Source of the DNA: Microcaldota archaeon
GTDB lineage: Archaea; Micrarchaeota; Micrarchaeia; Micrarchaeales; CABMGC01
Direction: 5' to 3'
DNA: 41,407 bases
Assembly: GCA_021803245.1 (NCBI GenBank)
Contig: JAJZLT010000008.1
Location: 1-41,407 of the forward strand
How positions within the stretch are numbered: the first letter of the stretch is position 1; each line of letters opens with the position of its first letter. The notes beneath the pieces are model-generated. The model did not search any database. It saw only the letters and a program-made list of their open reading frames with translations, and was not told the DNA's origin. Below, piece after piece: positions 22,866-30,939 of this stretch. A program made the position numbers and the translations under genes.

Positions 22866-23552
22866 TTATTGCCGCTTATTTGCTTCAAGAATACCTGCCA
22901 CTAGTTCTTCAGCTGCACCTTCCGCATCTGCGGCTTTGACTATCCCTGAAGCGATCAGTATGCCATCAGCACCCAATTCTATGGCTTTTCCTGCGTCTTC
23001 CCTGTTCTTTATACCTGCACCGCAGAGCACACGAGTGTGCAAAGAGACATCCTTTACGGATTTTACCCCGTGTTTTATCATCTCTGGCCTTGCCGTAGAG
23101 ACGGAGATGCCGCCGCCTATAAGCTCAGGAGGCTCTAATGCTATAAAATCGGGCTTTAGCTTGGCCAGCTCGCCTGCCTCTGCATCATCTTTAACGCATA
23201 CTATTGACATTAACATGTACTTTCTGCACAGCTCCACACATTTTGCTATGTCAGAATGCGGCATTCTCCTTTCTGAATGGTTTATCAGCGATCCTGCGAC
23301 CCCGAGCTCCTTAAGTTCCTTTGCCACTATGGAGCCGGTAAATGCACCTGTTTCGTACGGATCTACGTGTTGCGATAATGTAGAAACTATTTCTGCGCTC
23401 TCTCCAAGTAGTGGAAACGGGGGCGCGACAAATATGGCGATACCATATTTATCAGACAACTTTTTTGCTATCTTGGAAAAGACCAGTGCCTTTTTTCCCA
23501 AAACTTCATCGTACTTCTTAAGATTAATTATTATTACAGGGGGTTTTACCAT
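22866..23552 (-). CDS. tpiA: Triosephosphate isomerase, archaeal short form
   Basis: Interconverts dihydroxyacetone phosphate and glyceraldehyde-3-phosphate. The 228-residue length matches the shorter archaeal tetrameric enzymes. Substrate-binding N and K lie in IIINLKKYDE, the catalytic His in INHSERR, the catalytic Glu in ALEPPELIGGG, and the phosphate-binding loop is GAGIKNREDAGKAIELGADGILIASGIVKA (split here as GAGIKN and GADGILIASG). It is divergent from the GAPN-like gene across 123 bp, which links both to triose metabolism. Confidence 0.96.
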   Translation of the reverse strand: MVKPPVIIINLKKYDEVLGKKALVFSKIAKKLSDKYGIAIFVAPPFPLLGESAEIVSTLSQHVDPYETGAFTGSIVAKELKELGVAGSLINHSERRMPHSDIAKCVELCRKYMLMSIVCVKDDAEAGELAKLKPDFIALEPPELIGGGISVSTARPEMIKHGVKSVKDVSLHTRVLCGAGIKNREDAGKAIELGADGILIASGIVKAADAEGAAEELVAGILEANKRQ

Positions 23553-23675
23553 AGAAACACAGTAATGACTTTATCTCTTGGATTTTAAAATGCTTGGTGC
23601 TGCCTTTGTTGTCATAGTCTATTAGGGCCTTTCCGTTAAAATTATATAAGGCAACTGATTAATTGAATTGATCGT

Positions 23676-25136
23676 ATGTCAATTTTTGATTCAATAAGAG
23701 ATGTAAGAGATGGCAAGGCGGTATACAAAACATTTATTGATGGCCAGTGGATAGAGGCGTCGGACACTTTCGTGATCATGAATCCTGCAGACGGATCGGT
23801 TGTTGCAAAAGTGCAGAAATGCGGAAAGGATGAGGCCGAAAGAGCCGTCTCTGCAGCTTATAATGCCAAATTCAAGGTAGCGCATATGCCTGCTTTTGAG
23901 AGAGCGGAAATGCTCGCTAGAATGGCCCGCCTTCTGGACCAGAACAGCATGGAGATTAAAGAGATGATATGCAAAGAATCTGGAAAGACATCGGATCTCG
24001 CTGGAGGCGAGGTCAGTTCGTCTATAGAGAGGCTTGAGCTTGCTGCCGATGAAGCCAGGGATATCAGAGGCGAGATAATAAAAGAGGATATGGTCTCGAA
24101 TGGAAAAGGCATGGCGCTTGTTACCAGGCAGCCGCTTGGTGTCATTCTTGCGATAACCCCTTTTAACTATCCGCTCTTTGCGGCTATATCCAAGATAGCG
24201 CCTGCCATTGCTGCAGGAAATTCTGTGGTCATAAAGCCTGCGAGCGCAGATCCCGTAAGCCTCTTGATGTTCGGCAGGATTATGCAGGAATCCAAGGTGC
24301 CTAGCGGCAGCATTAATATAGTGACAGGCATCGGATCGGAGCTTGGCAACTACCTCAATTCCCATATAAAGATAGATATGGTGTCCTTTACAGGTAGCAG
24401 CGGCGCAGGGAAGCGCATAGCTGCTGTTTCTGGAATGAAGAAGCTCCATCTTGAGCTGGGCGGAAAGGCTTCTGCGATAGTGCTTGAAGATTGCAGCCTA
24501 AACCAGGCTGTCAGCGAGTGCGTTACCGGCTCTCTGAAGTTTTACGGCCAAAGATGCGATGCAATAAGCAGGATACTCGTTGTAGAAAGCGTAGCAGACA
24601 AGTTTGTTGCAGGCGTGCTTGAAGAGGTTAAGAAATGGAAATTAGGGGATCCGAGAAGTGCAGGGGTATCGATAGGGCCCCTTATAAACGAGAAGGCAGC
24701 ATCTTTTGTAGAAGAGCTCGTTAATGATGCTGTGAAGAAGGGCGCAAAGGTATTGTATGGTGGGAAAAAACAGAAATTGGGATATTTTGAGCCCACGGTG
24801 CTGGATAATGTTACTGAAGACATGGATATTGCATGGAAGGAAACTTTCGGTCCTGTTATTACTATACTCAGGGTTAAGAGCTATGAAGACGCAATGCTGG
24901 TTTCAAACAGATCCGACTACGGTCTCGACGCATGCATCTTCACAAGGGACATAAATAAGGCTATAGAAGCAGGAGAGAACATAGAGGCAGGATCCGTACA
25001 TATTAATGGCCATCCTAAGCACGGAATTGGCCAGTTCCCATTTGGAGGTGACAAGAATTCAGGGATAGGCAGGCAGGGAATAAAACACAGCATAGATGAG
25101 ATGACAAAACTCCACACTATAGTCCTCCATTTATAG
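23676..25136 (+). CDS. gapN: Aldehyde dehydrogenase, probably non-phosphorylating glyceraldehyde-3-phosphate dehydrogenase
   Basis: 486 residues of the ALDH superfamily. It has the proton-acceptor Glu in HLELGGKASAIV, the catalytic Cys in FYGQRCDAISRILV, cofactor loop FTGSSGAGKRIA and the oligomerisation end GIGQFPFGGDKNSGIGRQGI. GQRCDAI and FPFGG are typical of archaeal GAPN, which oxidises glyceraldehyde-3-phosphate to 3-phosphoglycerate without making ATP. Proximity to tpiA agrees. Lactaldehyde or other aldehyde dehydrogenases share much of this pattern, so the substrate is inferred. Confidence 0.82.
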   Translation: MSIFDSIRDVRDGKAVYKTFIDGQWIEASDTFVIMNPADGSVVAKVQKCGKDEAERAVSAAYNAKFKVAHMPAFERAEMLARMARLLDQNSMEIKEMICKESGKTSDLAGGEVSSSIERLELAADEARDIRGEIIKEDMVSNGKGMALVTRQPLGVILAITPFNYPLFAAISKIAPAIAAGNSVVIKPASADPVSLLMFGRIMQESKVPSGSINIVTGIGSELGNYLNSHIKIDMVSFTGSSGAGKRIAAVSGMKKLHLELGGKASAIVLEDCSLNQAVSECVTGSLKFYGQRCDAISRILVVESVADKFVAGVLEEVKKWKLGDPRSAGVSIGPLINEKAASFVEELVNDAVKKGAKVLYGGKKQKLGYFEPTVLDNVTEDMDIAWKETFGPVITILRVKSYEDAMLVSNRSDYGLDACIFTRDINKAIEAGENIEAGSVHINGHPKHGIGQFPFGGDKNSGIGRQGIKHSIDEMTKLHTIVLHL

Positions 25137-25182
25137 CATCTTATGCTTTTACATTATTCGTCGTAAAATACAGGCAAAATAC

Positions 25183-25195
25183 GATATATTTAATA
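25183..25195 (+). promoter_or_regulatory. TATA-like element upstream of the polyamine genes
   Basis: CGATATATTTAAT lies about 40 bp upstream of the ATG at 25232. The leader contains GAGAGGA, a Shine-Dalgarno-like sequence five bases before the ATG. Confidence 0.45.
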
Positions 25196-25231
25196 ACTTG
25201 TTTTTATTAATTTTGTATTGAGACGAGAGGA

Positions 25232-26455
25232 ATGCCAAAGGTTTTGATAATCGGCGCGGGAGGTGTAGCCAGGGTTGTAGCCCATAAATGCGCGCAGGTA
25301 CCAGAGGTTTTCGATAAGATAGCAATTGCGAGCAGGACTATATCAAAATGTGAGGAGATACGTGAGGAAATAAGAGAGAAGACCGGGCGCGAAATTGAAG
25401 TCGCGCAGGTAGACGCAGATAATGTCCATGAATTGGTTGCTCTGATAAACAGGGTAAAACCATCTATTGTAATCAATGTGGCGTTGCCGTATCAGGATCT
25501 CAGCATAATGGACGCCTGCCTTGAGGCAAATGTCAATTATCTGGATACGGCTAACTACGAACCGAGAGATATTGCGCATTTTGAATACAGCTGGCAGTGG
25601 GCATATGACAGCAAATTCAGGGAAAAGGGACTCATCGCGATACTCGGATGCGGTTTTGATCCAGGTGTATCAAACATCTTTTGCGCATACGCGCAAAAAA
25701 ATATCTTTGATGAGATAAAGTATGTGGATATTTTAGACTGCAATGCAGGAAACCACGGCCATGCTTTTGCCACGAACTTTAACCCTGAGATAAACATACG
25801 TGAAGTGACTCAGATAGTCAAATACTGGGAAGATGGCAAGTGGATTGAAAAACCGCCTATACTTGAATCTGATAGCACGCATTTCAGCTTCGACTATCCG
25901 ATTGTAGGAGCCAACGAGAGCTATCTGCTCTACCACGAAGAATTGGAATCGCTGGCTAAGAATATAAAAGGGTTGAAAAGAATAAGGTTCTGGATGACGT
26001 TTTCTGATAACTACCTGACACACTTAAGGGTCCTTAAGACTGTAGGAATGACAAGAATAGACGAGGTAGATTACGAGGGGAAGAAAGTTGTTCCGATAAG
26101 ATTCCTTAAATCACTGCTTCCTGATCCTGCCAAACTTGGCACAAATTACACCGGAAAAACAGTTATAGGAGATATAATAACAGGCAGAGACAGGAAGGAT
26201 GGCAAGGAAAGATCCATATACATATACAATGTCTGCGATCATGCAGAATCATACAGGGAAGTCGGAGCGCAGGCAATATCATATACTACAGGCGTTCCGG
26301 CCATGATCGGAGCCATGATGGTCCTGAAGGGAGTATGGAAGGGCAGCGGCGTATTCAATGTGGAGCAGCTTGACCCGGATCCGTTCATGGAAGCCCTAAA
26401 TAGATATGGATTGCCTTGGAAACAGGTCGAATTCAATGGCAAATTGCCGGATTGA
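25232..26455 (+). CDS. Carboxynorspermidine/carboxyspermidine dehydrogenase (saccharopine dehydrogenase family)
   Basis: 407 residues. It has the N-terminal Rossmann motif VLIIGAGGVARVVAHKCAQ, then ASRTISKCEEI, and NVALPYQDLSIMDACLEANVNYLDTANYE, followed by the family stretch LGCGFDPGVSNIFCAYA. This pattern is that of the CANSDH branch, which condenses diaminopropane or putrescine with aspartate semialdehyde to carboxynorspermidine or carboxyspermidine. The assignment over lysine-pathway saccharopine enzymes rests mainly on the next gene, the matching decarboxylase, 12 nt downstream. The pathway is best known in Vibrio, Campylobacter and gut bacteria. Confidence 0.87.
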   Translation: MPKVLIIGAGGVARVVAHKCAQVPEVFDKIAIASRTISKCEEIREEIREKTGREIEVAQVDADNVHELVALINRVKPSIVINVALPYQDLSIMDACLEANVNYLDTANYEPRDIAHFEYSWQWAYDSKFREKGLIAILGCGFDPGVSNIFCAYAQKNIFDEIKYVDILDCNAGNHGHAFATNFNPEINIREVTQIVKYWEDGKWIEKPPILESDSTHFSFDYPIVGANESYLLYHEELESLAKNIKGLKRIRFWMTFSDNYLTHLRVLKTVGMTRIDEVDYEGKKVVPIRFLKSLLPDPAKLGTNYTGKTVIGDIITGRDRKDGKERSIYIYNVCDHAESYREVGAQAISYTTGVPAMIGAMMVLKGVWKGSGVFNVEQLDPDPFMEALNRYGLPWKQVEFNGKLPD

Positions 26456-26467
26456 TGTGTTTTCATA

Positions 26468-27643
26468 ATGAATAGGAATTTTTATTTGGAGGAATTAGAA
26501 AATTTCCCCAAGCGGATAACCGATGCTGTTGAGAGCCCATGTTTTATTGTAAGCGAGACGATGATAAGAAAGAACCTTGAGATCCTGTCAAGAGTGAAGA
26601 GTGAAACAGGCGCAAAGATACTGCTTGCGCTCAAAGCTTTTGCGATGTATAAGGCTTTTCCCTTAATGCGCACTAAATTGGACGGCACATGCGCAAGCGG
26701 GCCTATGGAGGCCCGATTGGGATGCGAGGAATTTGGGAAAGAGGTAGTTACCTTTTCCCCTGCATACTCTGAAAAGGACATAAAAGAAGTGATAAAATAC
26801 TCCAGCATAGTGATATTCAACTCAATAAGGCAATGGAAGAAATACAGGGGTGTGATCGCCGGAAGCAGTAAAAAAATAGAGATCGGATTAAGGATAAATC
26901 CGGGCTATTCGGAAGTTGAAAAGGAGCTTTATAATCCTGCGGCAGCAGGCTCCAGACTTGGAATACGCCCGGAAGAACTTGAAGGAGAGGACTTGACCGG
27001 GATTGATGGGCTGCACTTCCATGCGCTCTGCGAACAGAATGCGGATGTGCTTGTTAGGGTTCTCAGGCGATTTGAACAAAAATGCTCGAAGCATTTAGAT
27101 GGTATGAAATGGGTAAATTTTGGAGGTGGGCACCACATAACAAGAAAAGATTATGATGTAGATCTGCTCATCGAGACGATAAACAAGTTCAAGAAGAAGC
27201 ACGGGGTTCAGGTATATCTGGAGCCGGGAGAGGCAGTGGTTCTTAATGCCGGTGTACTTGTGGCTACTGTACTGGATATAGTGCATAATGACATAGATAC
27301 GGCAATACTGGATGTCTCGGCCGAAGCGCACATGCCAGATGTACTTGAAGCTCCGTATCGCCCAAATATAATAGGCGCGGGGAAACCTGGAGAACAAAAA
27401 TGCAGCTACAGGCTTGGAGGACCGACATGCCTTGCAGGAGACGTTATAGGAGATTACTCTTTTGCAAAGCCGCTTAAAGAGGGAGATAGGATTGTCTTTC
27501 TTGATATGGCGCATTATACCATGGTCAAGACAACTACATTCAATGGCGTGCGGCATCCTTCGATAGCCCTGTATGACGGCAGCCGTGGTAAGCTCTCGGT
27601 AGTCAAAAGATTTGGATATGAAGCTTACAAGTATAAGCTTTAG
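26468..27643 (+). CDS. nspC: Carboxynorspermidine/carboxyspermidine decarboxylase
   Basis: 391 residues, PLP-dependent fold III (alanine-racemase type). The PLP lysine lies in ILLALKAFAMYKAFPLM. Family stretches are CASGPMEARLG, GLHFHALCEQNADV, WVNFGGGHHIT, YLEPGEAVVLNAGVLVA and YRLGGPTCLAGDVIGDYSF with the catalytic Cys. It removes the carboxyl group left by the dehydrogenase to give norspermidine or spermidine. The two genes form an operon. Archaea usually make spermidine-type polyamines by aminopropyl transfer, so this bacterial-style route suggests horizontal transfer. Confidence 0.93.
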   Translation: MNRNFYLEELENFPKRITDAVESPCFIVSETMIRKNLEILSRVKSETGAKILLALKAFAMYKAFPLMRTKLDGTCASGPMEARLGCEEFGKEVVTFSPAYSEKDIKEVIKYSSIVIFNSIRQWKKYRGVIAGSSKKIEIGLRINPGYSEVEKELYNPAAAGSRLGIRPEELEGEDLTGIDGLHFHALCEQNADVLVRVLRRFEQKCSKHLDGMKWVNFGGGHHITRKDYDVDLLIETINKFKKKHGVQVYLEPGEAVVLNAGVLVATVLDIVHNDIDTAILDVSAEAHMPDVLEAPYRPNIIGAGKPGEQKCSYRLGGPTCLAGDVIGDYSFAKPLKEGDRIVFLDMAHYTMVKTTTFNGVRHPSIALYDGSRGKLSVVKRFGYEAYKYKL

Positions 27644-27644
27644 A

Positions 27645-28853
27645 TTATCTGACTGCATTCGGTATATTGAGCACATTTACCTGCTTTGATTCTGCCCTTT
27701 TTGATACTTTCAGATAAGTGATGCTGTACAATGCCATTATTGGAAACGCGTACAGAATGTACATTGAATACGACGGGAAAAATAATAAGAATACCAGTAT
27801 TATTACAAGAGAAGAGAGCCTGCCGGTGTAAATATAGAATTCCCTGTTAAGCCAAAAGTGAATCCTGTCCTTTGAGCCGCGGTCTATGACTTCGAGGAAG
27901 TTGGACAAAGCCTGAATATTCAGCGGGGTTGAAGCTATGGTATAGATTACAGCAAAAGAGAAGATTGCGAAGACAGGATTTACTAGGCTATGGTCTAGAA
28001 GGAGAAGGGATGATACAATAAAGGCTGCTACCAGTACCTTTGCAGTGGCACTCCAGTTACGGCTGTTTACCTTTGTGATATAATTCGCAAAAACAGCCAC
28101 GAAAAGCAGCGAGCTCGCGTATATTCCCGCTATTGTATAGCTTTTTGTAATTTCGAATATGTAGATAGGCAGGAGTATCGAGAAAGGCATGTAAAATAGC
28201 TGTGATAGGAAGAAGTACTGCTTGTAATTCCTATATTCATTATGTTTTATCCTTAGATCCTTCATGCTGAACTTGATAAGCCTTGATGGCTGGGGCAGCT
28301 TTGTAATGTAAAGAACATACGCCGAAGCGAGAAGGAACATGAATGCTGCAAGGAAATCATATATGAACCTAAGCGGCCCTGAGAACTGGGAGTATTCTAT
28401 CATTATTCCTGCCAGTGTTGGCGCTGCAAGCGAAACTATGCTGCTTATCAGATTATTCCTGTAGATGAATTCCCTCCTGTCAATGTTCTTTGATATGTCT
28501 GAAGTCAGTATGTTGTTGCCAAGCCAGAATGTGCCTATTGATACGCCATAAAGTAGCCCGAATACCAGTATGTTTGAGACAAGCCCTGCAGCTGCAATGA
28601 GAAAGATCAGGGTTACTGCCCGGATCAGGGCTCCGGCAATATATAGCTCTTTTGGATTTATCCGCGGAAGCGTATATGCGCATCCGAACATAGCCAACGC
28701 AAGCCCTGTGAAGTAGAGTATGTTGAACTCTATGACACCAGCAAGTGAAACTGTCGCAAGCAGGAAGAGATTCATGAATACTCCTACCAGGCCGCTTGAG
28801 AAACTGTACAGATTGTAAGAAATATAGTAAGACTTGACTTTATCTAAATCCAT
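27645..28853 (-). CDS. MFS-like multispan transporter
   Basis: 402 residues with about 12 hydrophobic helices. Early features fit a major facilitator: GVFMNLFLLATVSLAGVIEF, LPRINPKELYIAGALIRAV, and FGLLYGVSIGTFWLGNNILTSDIS in the helix 4-5 region. A basic central loop (KFSMKDLRIKHNEYRNYKQ) divides two six-helix halves. I see no substrate-specific motif. It converges with nspC with one base between the stops, so polyamine export is conceivable, but it is not in the same operon. Confidence 0.72.
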   Translation of the reverse strand: MDLDKVKSYYISYNLYSFSSGLVGVFMNLFLLATVSLAGVIEFNILYFTGLALAMFGCAYTLPRINPKELYIAGALIRAVTLIFLIAAAGLVSNILVFGLLYGVSIGTFWLGNNILTSDISKNIDRREFIYRNNLISSIVSLAAPTLAGIMIEYSQFSGPLRFIYDFLAAFMFLLASAYVLYITKLPQPSRLIKFSMKDLRIKHNEYRNYKQYFFLSQLFYMPFSILLPIYIFEITKSYTIAGIYASSLLFVAVFANYITKVNSRNWSATAKVLVAAFIVSSLLLLDHSLVNPVFAIFSFAVIYTIASTPLNIQALSNFLEVIDRGSKDRIHFWLNREFYIYTGRLSSLVIILVFLLFFPSYSMYILYAFPIMALYSITYLKVSKRAESKQVNVLNIPNAVR

Positions 28854-29057
28854 GTGGGGTCAGGTATGGCGCCTTGATTGCAAAGGCTAAACGTCCTTAC
28901 TTTATATGGGCTATTTACTTATCTGCTGTCAGATATTTAAATATTATATATGCAGAAACAGGGAAATAAAAATTGGCATGGAGCCAGGTAATAAGCAATT
29001 CATGTCTGGTATTTTGTAAAATTAGCAGGTATTTATAACATTGAGTCTACATTGAGT

Positions 29058-29075
29058 AGTATAAGAATTATATAG
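29058..29075 (+). promoter_or_regulatory. TATA-like sequence upstream of the LmbE-MshC-like pair
   Basis: TATAAGAATTATATAGG lies 10-27 bp before the ATG at 29085. The TATAAG copy is about 25 bp upstream, so the transcript may be leaderless. Confidence 0.45.
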
Positions 29076-29084
29076 GCAGATTTT

Positions 29085-29768
29085 ATGATAGCTCTAGGCG
29101 TAGCGGCACATCCTGATGACCTTGATTTTGGCGCATCCGGCACATTTGCAAAATTGGCGAAAGGGGGCGCATCGTGTTATTATTTGATATGCACGAATGG
29201 GTGCAAGGGTTCTGACGACCCTAAGATGACAGAGGAGAAACTAATTGAGATAAGGAAAAGAGAGCAGGAAGAAGCTGGAAAGGTTCTCGGCCTGAAAGGC
29301 ATCTTCTTCCTAAATCACAATGACACCCAGCTTGTAGCCGATCTTGAGCTTAAGAAAGAGATAGTGAGGTTCATAAGGAAGCTGAAACCAGACCTGGTTG
29401 TGACTATGGACCCTACGCTTGTATACTCGAAGAGGGGCTTTGTCAACCATACTGATCATCGGGCTGCAGGGCAGGCAACGATAGACGCAGTGTACCCCAT
29501 GGCGCGCGACAGGCTGACGTTTAAGGAATTGGAGAAGGAGGGATTAAAGCCGCATAAAGTCAAGACTCTTTATCTGACAAACTTTGATAGCCACAATGAA
29601 GTTGTGGATATCAGCGAGACAATGGAAACAAAGGAGAAGGCTTTGGCATGCCATAAAAGCCAGGTTTCAGATGAGAGCATAGAATGGGTAAGGGAGATGG
29701 CGCATCTGGTTGGGAAAGAGAGAGGATACGAATTTGCTGAGGCTTTCGTAAAGCTAGAGCTGAAGTGA
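29085..29768 (+). CDS. LmbE/PIG-L family N-acetylglucosamine-type deacetylase (MshB-like)
   Basis: 227 residues. It has the zinc motif AAHPDDLDFG (H10, D12, D13), the family segment YLICTNGCKGSDD, and the second metal/catalytic motif NHTDHRAAG (His near 125). Members remove acetyl from GlcNAc linked to inositol (MshB, PIG-L), malate (BshB) or other carriers. The protein is soluble with no signal peptide. It overlaps the next gene by 4 nt (GTGA), a strong sign of joint action with an MshC-like ligase. The native sugar acceptor is unknown. Confidence 0.88.
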   Translation: MIALGVAAHPDDLDFGASGTFAKLAKGGASCYYLICTNGCKGSDDPKMTEEKLIEIRKREQEEAGKVLGLKGIFFLNHNDTQLVADLELKKEIVRFIRKLKPDLVVTMDPTLVYSKRGFVNHTDHRAAGQATIDAVYPMARDRLTFKELEKEGLKPHKVKTLYLTNFDSHNEVVDISETMETKEKALACHKSQVSDESIEWVREMAHLVGKERGYEFAEAFVKLELK

Positions 29769-30931
29769 AGGAGATGGCGTTTCAGCTATTCAATTCAGCA
29801 AGCAGAAAAAAGGAGGTTTTCAGACCTCTTGGAGGAAAAACTGTTAAGATTTACGTGTGCGGCATTACGCCGTATGATACGACTCATCTCGGCCATGCTT
29901 TCACGTACGTCTCTTTCGATGTGCTGATAAGATATCTGGGATTCATGGGCTTCAGGGTAATTTACACCCAGAATGTTACTGATATCGACGATGATATACT
30001 CAGGAAAGCAGGGGAAGAAGGAACAGGATGGGAGAAGCTTGGCGACCGCTGGACAAGGAGATATCTTGCAGATATGAAAAGCCTTAATATGCTGAAACCT
30101 GACCATTATGTGAAAGCCACTGATTCCATACCCATGATAATCAGAATTGTGGACTCGCTCAGGAAGAAGGGATTTGCTTACGAGAATGGAGGGAATGTGT
30201 ATTTCGATGTAAGCCTGTTCAAAGGGTATGGAAAGCTTTCCAATTTCAACCACCGTCAGATGATGCTGCTGCTTAAAGAGAGGGGAGGTAATCCGGATGA
30301 TCCTAACAAAAGAAATCCTCTTGACTTTGTGCTTTGGCAGGGTTGGAAAAAAGGTGAACCATATTGGGAGACGCCATGGGGCCGCGGCAGGCCGGGCTGG
30401 CACATAGAATGCTCGGCAATGATAAGGCAATACCTTGGTGAGCAGATTGACATACATGGCGGGGGCCGCGATCTTATCTTTCCGCATCATGAAAGCGAAA
30501 TTGCGCAGTCAGAGAGCTTTACAGGAAAAGCCCCGTTTGCGAAGTACTTCGCACATACAGGAATGGTAATGCACATGGGAGAGAAGATGGCAAAATCGCT
30601 TGGAAATCTGATTCTAATCTCGGATCTGCTGAAAGAATATTCGCCGAATGCGATAAGATGGATGCTTCTTTCACACCATTATAGAAGAGTGTGGGAATTT
30701 GACAGAGATGAGCTCGCGGAGGCGGAAAAAATCGCAGGCGGAGCATGCAGATCTGCTAAAGCAAGTGGAAATGGCAGGATCAGGAAGTCCCTCCTTCAGG
30801 AATTTGCCGCGCTGATGGATGACGATTTGGATACGCCGAACGCACTGGAACTGATAGAGGAAGCAGCAGAAAACAAGGAGAATGGCAGGACCGTAAGGCT
30901 GATGATGAAAACGATGGGTTTCATACTTTGA
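29765..30931 (+). CDS. Short cysteine-activating ligase, MshC/CysRS family
   Basis: 388 residues of the class I cysteinyl-adenylate fold. The HIGH region reads YVCGITPYDTTHLGHA, as in MshC, where CysRS has YVCGPTVYD-x-HIGHA. Zinc ligands remain in YVCG, HIECS and FPHHESE, and KMSKS is KMAKSLGN. CysRS is about 460-480 residues; this protein stops soon after the catalytic core with a short helical end and lacks most of the tRNA anticodon-binding part, like MshC (about 410). MshC joins cysteine to GlcN-inositol. GTG at 29765 or ATG at 29774 (AGGAG adjoining) may be the start. Confidence 0.8.
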   Translation: MKEMAFQLFNSASRKKEVFRPLGGKTVKIYVCGITPYDTTHLGHAFTYVSFDVLIRYLGFMGFRVIYTQNVTDIDDDILRKAGEEGTGWEKLGDRWTRRYLADMKSLNMLKPDHYVKATDSIPMIIRIVDSLRKKGFAYENGGNVYFDVSLFKGYGKLSNFNHRQMMLLLKERGGNPDDPNKRNPLDFVLWQGWKKGEPYWETPWGRGRPGWHIECSAMIRQYLGEQIDIHGGGRDLIFPHHESEIAQSESFTGKAPFAKYFAHTGMVMHMGEKMAKSLGNLILISDLLKEYSPNAIRWMLLSHHYRRVWEFDRDELAEAEKIAGGACRSAKASGNGRIRKSLLQEFAALMDDDLDTPNALELIEEAAENKENGRTVRLMMKTMGFIL

Positions 30932-30939
30932 TTCCCTCA

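Noticed and set aside
22726-23565. Plus-strand 279-residue ORF
   Set aside because: It is the reverse-strand shadow of tpiA, whose motifs are unambiguous; the translation is Ser/Pro-rich without domain features.
23691-24449. Minus-strand 252-residue ORF
   Set aside because: Shadow of the GAPN-like gene in the opposite strand.
27095-27676. Minus-strand 193-residue ORF
   Set aside because: Shadow of nspC; no signal peptide, domain or ribosome site that would support it.
28854-29084. Small ORF starting ATGGAGCCAGG at about 28979
   Set aside because: Only 13 codons before the stop and no supporting feature beyond an upstream A/T-rich stretch.
29765-30931. Housekeeping cysteinyl-tRNA synthetase
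   Set aside because: The HIGH region is the MshC form, the protein is about 80-90 residues shorter than CysRS, and it overlaps an LmbE deacetylase gene. CysRS activity is not excluded, so it is named as a family member only.
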